Assembly (NCBI GenBank): GCA_018195615.1
Contig: JAGTPG010000002.1
Location: 5,449,501 to 5,513,500, forward strand
DNA from: Streptomyces tuirus
GTDB taxonomy: Bacteria; Actinomycetota; Actinomycetes; Streptomycetales; Streptomycetaceae
Direction of reading: 5' to 3'
DNA length: 64,000 nt
This document shows, piece after piece, positions 53,988-61,961 of this stretch. Numbering within the stretch: the first letter of the stretch is position 1; every line of letters starts with the position of its first letter. A program made the position numbers and the translations under genes. Below the pieces are notes generated by a model. The model had not been told where the DNA came from. It made no database searches and saw nothing but the letters and a program-made list of their open reading frames with translations.

Positions 53988-54034
53988 TGTCAACCGTAGG
54001 TTGCACCCCTGGGGGTGTCAACCGCGAGTTGACA
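53988..54034. promoter_or_regulatory. Paired inverted repeats before the HTH/Clp-N gene
   Basis: Site 2 (54016-54034) has perfect TGTCAAC/GTTGACA arms around CGCGA. Site 1 (53988-54005) is a weaker version with CAACC/GGTTG arms. They are 28 bp apart centre to centre, just upstream of the start codon, and the GTTGACA arm also looks like a -35 box. Good candidates for binding by the gene's own HTH. Confidence 0.65.
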
Positions 54035-54052
54035 GTCGAGGCCGGCCCGCGT

Positions 54053-54685
54053 CTACTTCGGCGACGTCGCCACCAAACGCACCGCCAGCCCCGTGAACAC
54101 CGTCCCGGAGACGATGTTCAGCCAGCGGTTCACCCGCGCACTGCGCCGGAGGGCCGAGGCCAGCCGGCCCGCGAGCAGTCCGACGCTGCCGTCCCACAGG
54201 AAGCCCATCACCACGAGCGTGATGCCGAGCAGCAGCAACTGCCCCTGGACGTGGCCGAGCGACGGGTCGACGAACTGCGGCAGGAACGCCACGTTGAAGA
54301 GGATCACCTTCGGGTTGAGCAGATTGGTGATCGCGCCCTGCCAGAACGCCCGGCGCATCCCCGGCCCCGCGGCACCGGCCCCTTCCGCGCTCGGCACCGA
54401 CCGGTCGCGGAACGCCTTCACGGCGAGGTAGAGAAGATAGGCCGCACCCGCCCAGCGCAGCACGTGATACAGCGTCGGCAACGCCGTGAACAGGGCCGAC
54501 AGGCCGAGGGCCGCCGCGACCGAGTGCACGAGCATCGCGCACGCCACCCCGAAAGCGGCCATCACCCCCGCGGCCGGCCCGCTCCGTCCGCCCATCGCCA
54601 CGATGAACATCAGGTCGGGGCCGGGGGTGACGCAGAGCGCGAAGGCGGCGACGAGGAACGCCGCGTACAGAGACATGTCCACCAT
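54053..54685 (-). CDS. LysE/RhtB-family exporter
   Basis: 210 residues with six membrane spans. The LysE signature region is present: FALCVTPGPDLMFIVAMGGR near the N-terminus, and FWQGAITNLLNPKVILFNVA in the middle. Exports amino acids or related small molecules. It starts MVDMSLYAAFLVAAF; ATGs at 54694 and 54676 are alternatives. It is divergent from the DUF2786 gene. Confidence 0.88.
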   Translation of the reverse strand: MVDMSLYAAFLVAAFALCVTPGPDLMFIVAMGGRSGPAAGVMAAFGVACAMLVHSVAAALGLSALFTALPTLYHVLRWAGAAYLLYLAVKAFRDRSVPSAEGAGAAGPGMRRAFWQGAITNLLNPKVILFNVAFLPQFVDPSLGHVQGQLLLLGITLVVMGFLWDGSVGLLAGRLASALRRSARVNRWLNIVSGTVFTGLAVRLVATSPK

Positions 54686-54794
54686 GCGGCCCATGCTCGA
54701 AGCCCCGCCGCACGCGGACGACCGAATTTCGGGGAGTGAGACGTACGAGGTCGCGGGTGCCGGGCACCCCGCAAGGGCGTGGCACCATCGGCCC

Positions 54795-55895
54795 GTGAGT
54801 ACGTCCAGCACCGTCCACCGCGCGTTCGAGGCAGCCCTGTACGGGACCGGGCACACGGCCCTCGACACCGGCGCGTCCCTGCTCGCGTCCGACCCGGCGG
54901 CGGATGCCGAACTCGTCCGTCGCGGGGAGGAGTTCGTGGCAGCGGCCTGGCGGCGCGGCTGGCAGCCTGCCGATGTCGTACGGATCGTGCGGCGCGAGCT
55001 GGACGAGGTACACGTACGCCTCGCGGCGGAGCTGATACGCGCGCAGAAGGCGCACGACGGTCCCCGCGGACGCCGCTGGAGCGCGCAGCTCGCCGAGCTC
55101 CCCGCCGACGCCCCGCCCCGCACCGACCGGTTCCCGCACGCCACCGCCGTGCTGGAGCTGTACCGCCTGCTGCTGCGCCTGCCCGCGCTCGAGGCCCTGG
55201 ACGAGTCGTCCGGGGAACCGAGAGCCGAGTCCCGGATGCTCACCCGCATCCGCGCCCTGCTCGCCAAGGCGGAGGCGACCGGGTTCCCGGACGAGGCCGA
55301 GGCGCTGAGTGCCAAGGCGCAGGAACTGATGGCCCGGCACAGTGTCGACGAAGCGCTGCTCGCGGCGGGCGCGCCGTCGCCCGAGACGCCCGGCGCCTGC
55401 CGGATCGGTGTCGAGCCGCCGTACGAGCAGGCCAAGGCGGTGCTGCTGGACGCGGTCGCCACCGTCAACCACTGCCGGGCGGTGTGGAACGAGCCCCTCG
55501 GCTTCTCCACCGTCGTCGGGTTCGAGACCGACCTGGAGGCCGTCGAACTCCTCTACACCTCACTCCTCGTGCAGGCCACGACCGCGATGACGAAGGCGGA
55601 GGCGGCTCAGCGGGCGGGCGGCCGCAAGCGCACCAAGACGTTCCGGCAGTCCTTCCTCGCGGCGTACGCCCATCGCGTCGGCACACGCCTGACCGAAGCG
55701 GCCGAAAGCCAGGTTTCCGAGGATCTGTTGCCGGTTCTCGCCTCCCGCGACGTCGCCGTCACCGGCCGGCTGGACCGGATGTTCCCGGAGACGACCACGA
55801 CCCGGCTGCGCGGCGTGCGCGACGCGGCGGGCTGGACGGAGGGCGCCCGGGCGGCGGACCGGGCCCAGGTCCAACACCGGCCACCACTGCGCTGA
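54795..55895 (+). CDS. DUF2786 protein
   Basis: 366 residues from GTG 54795. The DUF2786 core is MLTRIRALLAKAEATGFPDE and AEALSAKAQELMARHSVDEA around residue 150. The C-terminal part is helical and basic (AGGRKRTKTFRQSFLAAYAH). Some annotators call such proteins zinc-metallopeptidase-like, but I see no HExxH. The role is unknown. Confidence 0.75.
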   Translation: MSTSSTVHRAFEAALYGTGHTALDTGASLLASDPAADAELVRRGEEFVAAAWRRGWQPADVVRIVRRELDEVHVRLAAELIRAQKAHDGPRGRRWSAQLAELPADAPPRTDRFPHATAVLELYRLLLRLPALEALDESSGEPRAESRMLTRIRALLAKAEATGFPDEAEALSAKAQELMARHSVDEALLAAGAPSPETPGACRIGVEPPYEQAKAVLLDAVATVNHCRAVWNEPLGFSTVVGFETDLEAVELLYTSLLVQATTAMTKAEAAQRAGGRKRTKTFRQSFLAAYAHRVGTRLTEAAESQVSEDLLPVLASRDVAVTGRLDRMFPETTTTRLRGVRDAAGWTEGARAADRAQVQHRPPLR

Positions 55896-55918
55896 GCCGC
55901 CGCCGCGCTGACCTCGCG

Positions 55919-56464
55919 TCAGTCGCCGGCCGTCTGGAAGGCGCTCACCGTGGCGTCCGGCTCGCCGGCCTCGCCCTTGAGGGCGACCTCGCCGTACGAC
56001 CACGTCACGTCCTGCGTGGTGTCGGCACCGGGCAGCCCGAAGGACGCCTTGCGCACGGGCAGGCTCTGGGCGCCGCCCGCCTCCCCGCGGACGTAGGTGA
56101 TCGTGAACGAGGCGGTGGCGCCCTTGGTGAGCGAGAGCGGCCGGGCCTCGGCCGCCTGCGCCGCCTGGTCCGCGGGGACGGAGGCCGTGCGGTCGGCGGC
56201 GACGAGGTCGACGGCGGGGAAGCCCTTCAGGGTGCACCGCGCGCCGTTGTTGGTGAGCGTGACGGTGACGTTGCCGGTGTCCCCGGCGGCCGGGGCGGCA
56301 CCGGCCCCGACCTGCACGCCCATGGCGCCGATCGCGCAGGCCGAACCGTTCGTCCGGTCCGCGTTCTTGGCATCGCCGTCAGTGGTCTTGTCGTCGTCGC
56401 AGGCGGTCAGCAGGAGTGTCGCGGCGAGGGCGGCGGCCAGGGCGAGGGGAGGAAGGGTGCGCAT
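55919..56464 (-). CDS. DUF4232 lipoprotein
   Basis: 181 residues. The signal peptide ends in a lipobox (AATLLLTACDDDK), followed by a linker and the beta-sandwich DUF4232 domain (VTVTLTNNGARCTLKGFPAV, with two conserved Cys in the domain). A surface lipoprotein common in Streptomyces, with unknown function. Confidence 0.85.
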   Translation of the reverse strand: MRTLPPLALAAALAATLLLTACDDDKTTDGDAKNADRTNGSACAIGAMGVQVGAGAAPAAGDTGNVTVTLTNNGARCTLKGFPAVDLVAADRTASVPADQAAQAAEARPLSLTKGATASFTITYVRGEAGGAQSLPVRKASFGLPGADTTQDVTWSYGEVALKGEAGEPDATVSAFQTAGD

Positions 56465-56625
56465 GGGGACCTCTGGTGCGTGAGGGCGGGGTGATGGCGA
56501 AAAGCGGTTCCGACGCATGGATCATGTCGGACGCCGGGACCCTCACGCACCCAGGCAGGCCGAAGCCGACAGACCGAAGCGGACTGTCCTTGAGGCCGCC
56601 CCGGGGAGCGGCCCCGGAGCCCACG

Positions 56626-57156
56626 TCACTGCCCGAGGTCCGCCGTGGGCAGCCCGGTCGGCAGCTTCCCGCCCTCGGCCTTGGTGTACGTCTCCTCGCC
56701 GAGGCCGCCCTCCCAGGTGACCTTCAGGCTGCTCCCGTTCACGGAGTCGACCATGCCGGTCGCCCGGTCCTTGCTGCCGTCCGTGCACTTCAGGTGGATC
56801 ATCTGCATCCCGGACTCCTCACCGGCGGTGCCCGTGCACACGCTGCCGCCGGTGGCGAAGAGCGCGGCCTGCTTGCCGGTGATCACCAGGGCCACGGCCT
56901 TGCCGTCGGTCGTCGCGAGCCAGCTGCCCGCGAGCCCGCCGGAGGCCGACCCGCCGGAGCCCGAGTCGCCGGAGCCGCCGTCCGTCCCGGCGGACGTCGC
57001 CGCGGACGGGGCCGGGCTGGACGCCGAGTCGTCGCCGGTGTCGCCGTCGCTGCTGCACGCGGTCAGCGCGAGCGCGCCCGCCAGGCCCGCGGCCGCCGCC
57101 GCGACCCGCAGCCGCCGACGCGCTCCCGGGCGACGCGAGAAGATCACCGAAGTCAC
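56626..57156 (-). CDS. Putative lipoprotein
   Basis: 176 residues from GTG 57156. A twin-Arg-containing basic start (SRRPGARRRLRVAAAAAG), hydrophobic helix and lipobox (ALALTACSSD), then a Ser/Gly-rich linker and a small domain (GSWLATTDGKAVALVITGKQ, KVTWEGGLGEETY). An exported surface protein of unknown function, convergent with nothing obvious. Confidence 0.8.
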   Translation of the reverse strand: MTSVIFSRRPGARRRLRVAAAAAGLAGALALTACSSDGDTGDDSASSPAPSAATSAGTDGGSGDSGSGGSASGGLAGSWLATTDGKAVALVITGKQAALFATGGSVCTGTAGEESGMQMIHLKCTDGSKDRATGMVDSVNGSSLKVTWEGGLGEETYTKAEGGKLPTGLPTADLGQ

Positions 57157-57311
57157 TGCAGGCCCCCAAGCTGTAGCCGGCCGACCGACCCCGAGCGGGG
57201 CCGCCGACCCGTGCCGGAACGACCGAAGCAAGCTACCAGGGCCGGTCAAGAGGCCCCTGGGGCGAGTCCCCGGGGACCTCCTGACCAGGGGCGGACACCC
57301 GTTCCCGGGAA

Positions 57312-57474
57312 GGACATCGGCTCCTCACCCGAACCGGTCTTCTCCCCGCGGCTGGCCGGGTTCGTCCTCGACGCCTTCGCCTCCACGGACGCGCCGCCGG
57401 TCGACGAGGACCTGGACCGCCTGACCCAGCGCGAGCGTGAGGTGCTGCGGCTCATCGCCCGGGGCTATGCGACC
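57312..57474 (+). pseudogene. Fragment of a NarL/LuxR-family response regulator
   Basis: About 54 residues: SPEPVFSPRLAGFVLDAFAS, DEDLDRLTQREREVLRLIAR, then similarity ends where the second recognition helix should follow. It matches the linker and first half of a LuxR HTH. No receiver domain is present. A truncated remnant facing the S14 gene. Confidence 0.6.
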
Positions 57475-57488
57475 CGCCCCGGGGCGTC

Positions 57489-57794
57489 TCACCAGGACGC
57501 CTTCCGTACCCCGGGCAGATACCCCGCATGCGCCTGCCCCCGCAGACTCACCCGGGACAACCCGAACGCCCGGAAGTAACCGCGGGGCCGGCCGTCCACC
57601 TGGTCCCGGTTGCGCACCCGCGTGGCGCTCGCGTCGCGCGGTTGCCTGCGCAGCTCCGCCTGGGCGGCCAGCCGCTCCGCCTCCGTCGAGGACGGCCGCC
57701 GGATGATCTCCTTCAGTTCGGCCCGCCGGGCGGCGTACCGCGCGAGGATCTCCTGCCGCTTGTCGTTCTTCGCGATCTTGCTCTTCTTCGCCAT
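57489..57794 (-). CDS. rpsN: 30S ribosomal protein S14, zinc-independent paralogue
   Basis: 101 residues starting MAKKSKIAKNDKRQEILARY. The length and the lack of CxxC pairs (RNRDQVDGRPRGYFRAFGLS) mark the C-minus form, used when zinc is short so that the zinc-binding S14 is not needed. It follows rpmB, overlapping by one base (TGATG type), in a leftward operon under the Zur box at 58067-58081. Confidence 0.93.
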   Translation of the reverse strand: MAKKSKIAKNDKRQEILARYAARRAELKEIIRRPSSTEAERLAAQAELRRQPRDASATRVRNRDQVDGRPRGYFRAFGLSRVSLRGQAHAGYLPGVRKASW

Positions 57795-58030
57795 CAGACC
57801 CTCACTCCCCGGGCGCGGATACGGGCCACGGCCGCCTCGACGCCGATCGTGTCGACCGTCTTGATCGCCCTGGCGCTCAGCCGCAGGCGTACGTACCGGC
57901 CCTCGCTGGGCAGCCAGTAGCGCTTGGTCTGGATGTTGGGGTCGAACCGGCGTGACGTGCGCCGGTGCGAGTGCGAGATGCGGTTGCCGAAGCCGGGCTG
58001 AGTGCCGGTCAGCATGCAGTGCGCGGACAT
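57794..58030 (-). CDS. rpmB: 50S ribosomal protein L28, zinc-independent paralogue
   Basis: 78 residues: MSAHCMLTGTQPGFGNRISH, SHRRTSRRFDPNIQTKRYWL. No second Cys pair, so it is the C-minus form. It is the first gene of the leftward pair with S14. GGTACGTCACC precedes the start. Confidence 0.93.
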   Translation of the reverse strand: MSAHCMLTGTQPGFGNRISHSHRRTSRRFDPNIQTKRYWLPSEGRYVRLRLSARAIKTVDTIGVEAAVARIRARGVRV

Positions 58031-58066
58031 GGTGGTGACGTACCTCTCTGTCTCAGGTGATGTAAA

Positions 58067-58081
58067 TGGAATTCATTTTCA
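58067..58081. promoter_or_regulatory. Zur box in the divergent ribosomal-protein promoter
   Basis: TGGAATTCATTTTCA, reading TGAAAATGAATTCCA on the other strand, matches the Streptomyces/mycobacterial Zur operator consensus (TGAAAATGATTTTCA-like) with inverted symmetry. It lies between rpmB (leftward) and rpmG (rightward), so Zur could repress both sides until zinc is scarce. Confidence 0.85.
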
Positions 58082-58094
58082 GTAGCATAGCGGC

Positions 58095-58259
58095 ATGGCA
58101 CGCAACGAACTCCGGCCGGTCATCAAGCTCCGGTCCACGGCCGGGACCGGCTACACCTACGTGACCCGCAAGAACCGCCGCAACGACCCGGACCGACTGA
58201 CGCTGCGCAAGTTCGATCCGGTCGTCGGCCGCCACGTCGACTTCCGAGAGGAGCGCTGA
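58095..58259 (+). CDS. rpmG: 50S ribosomal protein L33, zinc-independent paralogue
   Basis: 54 residues starting MARNELRPVIKLRSTAGTGY, followed by TYVTRKNRRNDPDRLTLRKF. The zinc-binding Cys pairs are absent. It lies 2 bp before rpmE in the rightward Zur-type operon. Confidence 0.93.
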   Translation: MARNELRPVIKLRSTAGTGYTYVTRKNRRNDPDRLTLRKFDPVVGRHVDFREER

Positions 58260-58261
58260 CC

Positions 58262-58510
58262 ATGCGCCAGGGAATCCACCCGGAGTACCGACCCGTCGTC
58301 TTCCGTGACCGTGCCGCGGACTACGCGTTCCTCACCCGCTCGACCATGACGAGCGAGAAGACGATCGAGTGGGAGGACGGCAACACCTACCCGGTCGTCG
58401 ACGTCGAGATCTCCGACGTCAGCCACCCCTTCTACACCGGCACCGCCCGAGTCCTGGACACCGCGGGACGCGTGGAGCGCTTCGAGCGCCGGTACGGAAA
58501 GAAGGGCTGA
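58262..58510 (+). CDS. rpmE: 50S ribosomal protein L31 type B
   Basis: 82 residues, MRQGIHPEYRPVVFRDRAAD, then STMTSEKTIEWEDGNTYPVV: the type B (zinc-independent, YtiA-like) L31. It is 2 bp after rpmG and 3 bp before the COG0523 gene. It replaces the zinc L31 in low zinc. Confidence 0.95.
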   Translation: MRQGIHPEYRPVVFRDRAADYAFLTRSTMTSEKTIEWEDGNTYPVVDVEISDVSHPFYTGTARVLDTAGRVERFERRYGKKG

Positions 58511-58513
58511 CCC

Positions 58514-59983
58514 GTGCCCGAGCTCTCCGTCGTGATCGTCGGCGGGCTGCACGCCGACGCCCGCAAGGCGGCCGTGGCGCGGCTGCTCGCCGACGTGCCC
58601 GGCAGCGTCGTCCTCCACCACGACCTGGCGACGGCCGCGGCCGGCACGGTCGTGCGGACCGTCCGGGACGCCTCCGGCATCCTCGACGCGGGGGAGTCAC
58701 CGCTCGTCAACGACTGCGCGTGCTGCGCCCTGCGTGAGGACCTGGTGCCGGAGCTGGAGCGGCTCGCGGACGCCGGGAGCACGCCGCTGGCCGTCGTCGA
58801 GCTGTGGGACTCCGTCGAGCCCAAGGCCATGGCCGAGGTCGTCACGGCCGGCGGGCTCACCGTCACCGGCGTGATCACCGCGGTCGACCCGGCGCTGCTC
58901 CTGCCGTACCTCGGCAACGGCGACGACCTCGCCGAGGGCGGTCTCGCCGCCGCGGCCACCGACCAGCGCACGGTCGCCGACACCTTCGCGCGGCAGCTGG
59001 AGTACGCCCCCGTCCTCGCGATCGCCGAGTCCCCGGAGGCCGACGACGAGGACCGCGAGCTGCTCGCCCAGCTGCACCCGACGGCACGCCGAATCCCGAT
59101 CGGCCCCACCGACCGGTCGGACACACCCGAGCCCGGGCAAGGCCTGCGCCCCGACCACGGCCCTGCGCCGCACAGGGGCTTCCCGCGCGGGGGCGGTTCC
59201 GCGCCGGGCGCCGGTTTCCTGCCCTCCGACGCCGGCTCACCGGCCGAGAGCGGCGGGATTCCGTCCGTGGGCGGTCCCGCGCCGGATGCCGGCCTTCCGC
59301 CCGTCGGCGACGGCTTCCCGCCCGGCGGCGACCCCGGCCGCAATCCCGACCCCGCGCCCGGCAGCGATCCTGTGCCCGGCAGCGCCCCCGCACCCCACCC
59401 CGCCGACGACGCCCTCACCGTGCCGCCCCCGCGTCGGCCTCGGCTCTCGCCCCTCGCCCAGGCGGCCCTGGCCGGTTTCGATGTCGAGGCGGCCGCCGCC
59501 GCGCAGCACCCGGCCTGTGCGCTGCTGCCCGTCGAGGCGGACGCGCACGGCGTCTCCACGCTCGTCTGGCGGCAGCGCCGCCCCTTCCACCCGGAGCGGC
59601 TCTACGCCGCCCTGGAGGACCTGACCTGCGCGGCCGCCCGCAGCCGGGGCCGGTTCTGGCTCGCCGACAAGCACGACACGCTGTTCCACTGGGACGCGGC
59701 GGGCGGTGCTCTGTGCGTGGAGAGCGCGGGGCCCTGGCTGGCCTCCCTGCCGGACGCGGCCTGGGAAATGGTCCCACCGGTGCGCCGCGCCGCCGCCGCA
59801 CTGGACTGGCACCCCGAGCACGGCGACCGCTGCCAGCACCTCGTCTTCACCTCGCCCGGCCTCGACCGGGACGGCCTGGAGCACCTGCTGGAGTCCTGCC
59901 TGCTGACCGACGCCGAGTACGCCGCCGGGCGGGACGCCTGGCAGCAGCTGCCGCACGCCTTCGACACCCTCCTGGAGGTCTGA
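58514..59983 (+). CDS. COG0523/CobW-family protein of the zinc operon (Mrf-like)
   Basis: 489 residues. The CxCC motif of COG0523 metallochaperones is present (VNDCACCALREDLVPELERL), as is a CobW_C domain (TLVWRQRRPFHPERLYAALE ... LVFTSPGLDRDGLEHLL). The P-loop is degenerate: VIVGGLHADARKAAVARLL lacks GKT. A Gly/Pro-rich insert of about 100 residues (59110-59420) separates the halves. In mycobacteria the matching gene product (Mrf) recruits a hibernation factor to C-minus ribosomes. A similar function is inferred; GTPase activity is doubtful. Confidence 0.85.
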   Translation: MPELSVVIVGGLHADARKAAVARLLADVPGSVVLHHDLATAAAGTVVRTVRDASGILDAGESPLVNDCACCALREDLVPELERLADAGSTPLAVVELWDSVEPKAMAEVVTAGGLTVTGVITAVDPALLLPYLGNGDDLAEGGLAAAATDQRTVADTFARQLEYAPVLAIAESPEADDEDRELLAQLHPTARRIPIGPTDRSDTPEPGQGLRPDHGPAPHRGFPRGGGSAPGAGFLPSDAGSPAESGGIPSVGGPAPDAGLPPVGDGFPPGGDPGRNPDPAPGSDPVPGSAPAPHPADDALTVPPPRRPRLSPLAQAALAGFDVEAAAAAQHPACALLPVEADAHGVSTLVWRQRRPFHPERLYAALEDLTCAAARSRGRFWLADKHDTLFHWDAAGGALCVESAGPWLASLPDAAWEMVPPVRRAAAALDWHPEHGDRCQHLVFTSPGLDRDGLEHLLESCLLTDAEYAAGRDAWQQLPHAFDTLLEV

Positions 59984-59989
59984 CCCGTC

Positions 59990-60223
59990 ATGCCCCGCAA
60001 GCCCGACCGCAAGCCCCTCAAGAACCGGCCCAACCCCCTGGACCAGGCAGGCATCACCTACATCGACTACAAGGACACCGACCTCCTGCGGAAGTTCATC
60101 TCCGACCGCGGCAAGATCCGCAGCCGCCGGGTCACCCGGGTCTCCTCCCAGCAGCAGCGGCAGCTGGCCCGGGCGATCAAGAACGCGCGGGAGATGGCGC
60201 TGCTGCCGTACGCCAGCCGTTGA
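59990..60223 (+). CDS. rpsR: 30S ribosomal protein S18, zinc-independent paralogue
   Basis: 77 residues: MPRKPDRKPLKNRPNPLDQA, DYKDTDLLRKFISDRGKIRS, RRVTRVSSQQQRQLARAIKN. No zinc ligands in the N-terminus. It ends the Zur-type operon, 6 bp after the COG0523 gene. Confidence 0.95.
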   Translation: MPRKPDRKPLKNRPNPLDQAGITYIDYKDTDLLRKFISDRGKIRSRRVTRVSSQQQRQLARAIKNAREMALLPYASR

Positions 60224-60240
60224 GCCCCTCCGGCCGGGGT

Positions 60241-60273
60241 GAGGTTCCCCACGCTTGACGCGTGGGGGGCCTC
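60241..60273 (+). terminator. Terminator after the ribosomal-protein operon
   Basis: Stem CCCCACGC (60247-60254) and GCGTGGGG (60260-60267) with outer GAGG/CCTC pairing. Confidence 0.7.
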
Positions 60274-60807
60274 ATGCGCGTGACACGAGCGTCCGAAGGG
60301 CCGCGCCGACCTGCCCCTCCACATGGTTGACGGATCGTCAGGGGCGGGACGGCCGACCAGGTGTCCGGCGATGGTGCGACCCGGACCCCGTACGCGGGCA
60401 CGACCTCACCCTCCTCCGTGTGGACCATTTCTCCCCGCTCCCGCCCACCGCCCCGGCCTTCCGTATCGGACCGGGCGGGACCCGCCGGCCGCCCGCACCG
60501 GCCCGCCCCCAGCTCCCGCTTCTCCGGCACGGCCACCCGCCCCCGCCGCGCCGCCGGATGCTCCGCCTCCACCGGACCTCCGCCGAACCCGCCGACTTCA
60601 CCGCCGACCCCTGGGAACGCGAGGCGCCGCAGGGCCGTCAGATAGGCAAGAGCTTCGGTAAAGCGGTCGTCAAAGCTGTAACCGCAGGACCACCCCGCGT
60701 GCACGTGCATCTGCCCATGCATCTGCACATGAACAGGGCTATGATCCGGGTCAGTTGACCACTGCATCAATGGCCACACCAGCCAGTGCACCACCGGGGA
60801 GCGACCT
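60274..60807. other. 534-bp region with a shared operator-like motif
   Basis: No supported gene. A 28-bp element (60699-60726) with GCATCTGC twice at a 12-bp spacing stands about 80 bp upstream of the DUF397 gene; it recurs inverted at 61729-61756. The left part is GC-rich and unremarkable. Confidence 0.6.
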
Positions 60808-61049
60808 GTGGACCACGACGCGTACAACGGCATGGCGGCCACCAGGCTGCACGGTGTGGCCTGGCAGAAGAGCCGGCACAGCAACTCGCAGGGCTCGTGC
60901 GTGGAGTTCGCCCGGCTGCCGGGCGGGGACGTCGCCGTCCGCAACTCGCGCTTCCCGACGGTCCCGCGCTGGTCTACACCCGCGCGGAGATCGAGGCGAT
61001 GCTGCTGGGGGTCAAGGACGGCGAGTTCGACCACCTGGTGGGGGGCTGA
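60808..61049 (+). CDS. DUF397 protein, one apparent frameshift
   Basis: About 80 residues when repaired: GVAWQKSRHSNSQGSCVEFA, RLPGGDVAVRNSRFPDGPAL, VYTRAEIEAMLLGVKDGEFD and the end HLVGG. This is the standard DUF397 pattern (W-x-KS-x-x-S-x-x-x-G-x-CVE). A C run one base short at 60954-60956 breaks the frame. DUF397 proteins pair with WhiJ-like XRE regulators and are thought to modulate them. GTG start with a GGAG-containing RBS. Confidence 0.85.
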
Positions 61050-61140
61050 CGGCCGGACACCCCCGGACATCCGGGGCGATCAGGGCTTCAACGCGCCGTA
61101 ACGCGCGTAGAACCGCGGCGCGAGGAAGCGCCGCGGTTAC

Positions 61141-61656
61141 TCATTCCGCGTTCGGACCCGAACCGGGCCCCGGCAGCCGGAACAGCGCCCAGACCACCTT
61201 GCCGCTCAGCGCGCCCGCGAGCGGATGCCAGCCCCAGCTGTCGCTGAAGGAGTCGACGAGGAACAATCCGCGGCCCGACTCGGACGAGAAGTCGTCGGTC
61301 TCCCGGGCGACGGGACTGTCGTGACTGGGATCGCGCACCGCGCACACGAGCCGCTCGGTCCACCGCATCAGGTGCAGCCGGACGGGAGGTTCCTGACCCC
61401 CGGCGCACGCCGGGGTCCCCGGCAGGCCGTGCCGCAGGGCGTTGGTGACGAGTTCCGAGACCACGAGACAGACGTCGTCGAAGCGGTCGCCCATGTCCCA
61501 CTGGTCGAGGGTTCCGCGGGTGAACCGCCGTGCCTCGCGCACCGCTTCGTAGCGGGCGGGCAGAGCGCAGGAGGCGGCGTCGCACACGGCCGCGGGATCC
61601 AGCGGCGGAAGGCCCTGCCGTAACGGCTCGAGCATGGTCGATCCATTCGTCCCCAT
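61141..61656 (-). CDS. HATPase-type anti-sigma/regulatory ATPase
   Basis: 171 residues from ATG 61656. HATPase_c motifs: DDVCLVVSELVTNALRHG (N-box) and FSSESGRGLFLVDSFSDSWG (G2 box). Such proteins act as anti-sigma factors or regulators in Streptomyces and are frequent partners of DUF397/XRE genes. It faces the XRE gene across a shared intergenic region that holds the second copy of the 28-bp motif. Confidence 0.85.
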   Translation of the reverse strand: MGTNGSTMLEPLRQGLPPLDPAAVCDAASCALPARYEAVREARRFTRGTLDQWDMGDRFDDVCLVVSELVTNALRHGLPGTPACAGGQEPPVRLHLMRWTERLVCAVRDPSHDSPVARETDDFSSESGRGLFLVDSFSDSWGWHPLAGALSGKVVWALFRLPGPGSGPNAE

Positions 61657-61728
61657 GCGAGGCACTCCGGGAATTCGCGGTCGGTGCGATGCAGCGGTGG
61701 TGCGGGACCATGGTTTCGGATGCGCACA

Positions 61729-61756
61729 GCAGATGCAAGGGCAGATGCACGTGCAC
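61729..61756. promoter_or_regulatory. Second copy of the 28-bp motif, inverted
   Basis: Reverse complement of 60699-60726 with one mismatch. It carries GCAGATGC at 61729 and 61741, a 12-bp period close to one helix turn. It lies between the ATPase start (61656) and the XRE gene, so it could control both. Confidence 0.7.
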
Positions 61757-61961
61757 GTGACCGGAATGAGACGTCCCGTACCGCTTCTTGGCCAATTTTT
61801 CCCCCGGCTTCGTGCCCAACTCCGGCCGTTCGCTTGCCTCTTCCTTGCTTTCACGCGCGTGCGTCCGGCGTCTCGATTCCGTTTCCGTAACCGGACGAGT
61901 ACTGCTCGGAGTGTTTTAGTGGCAGACTTCGGCCCCTAAGACCGTGGGGAGGCTGGCGAAC

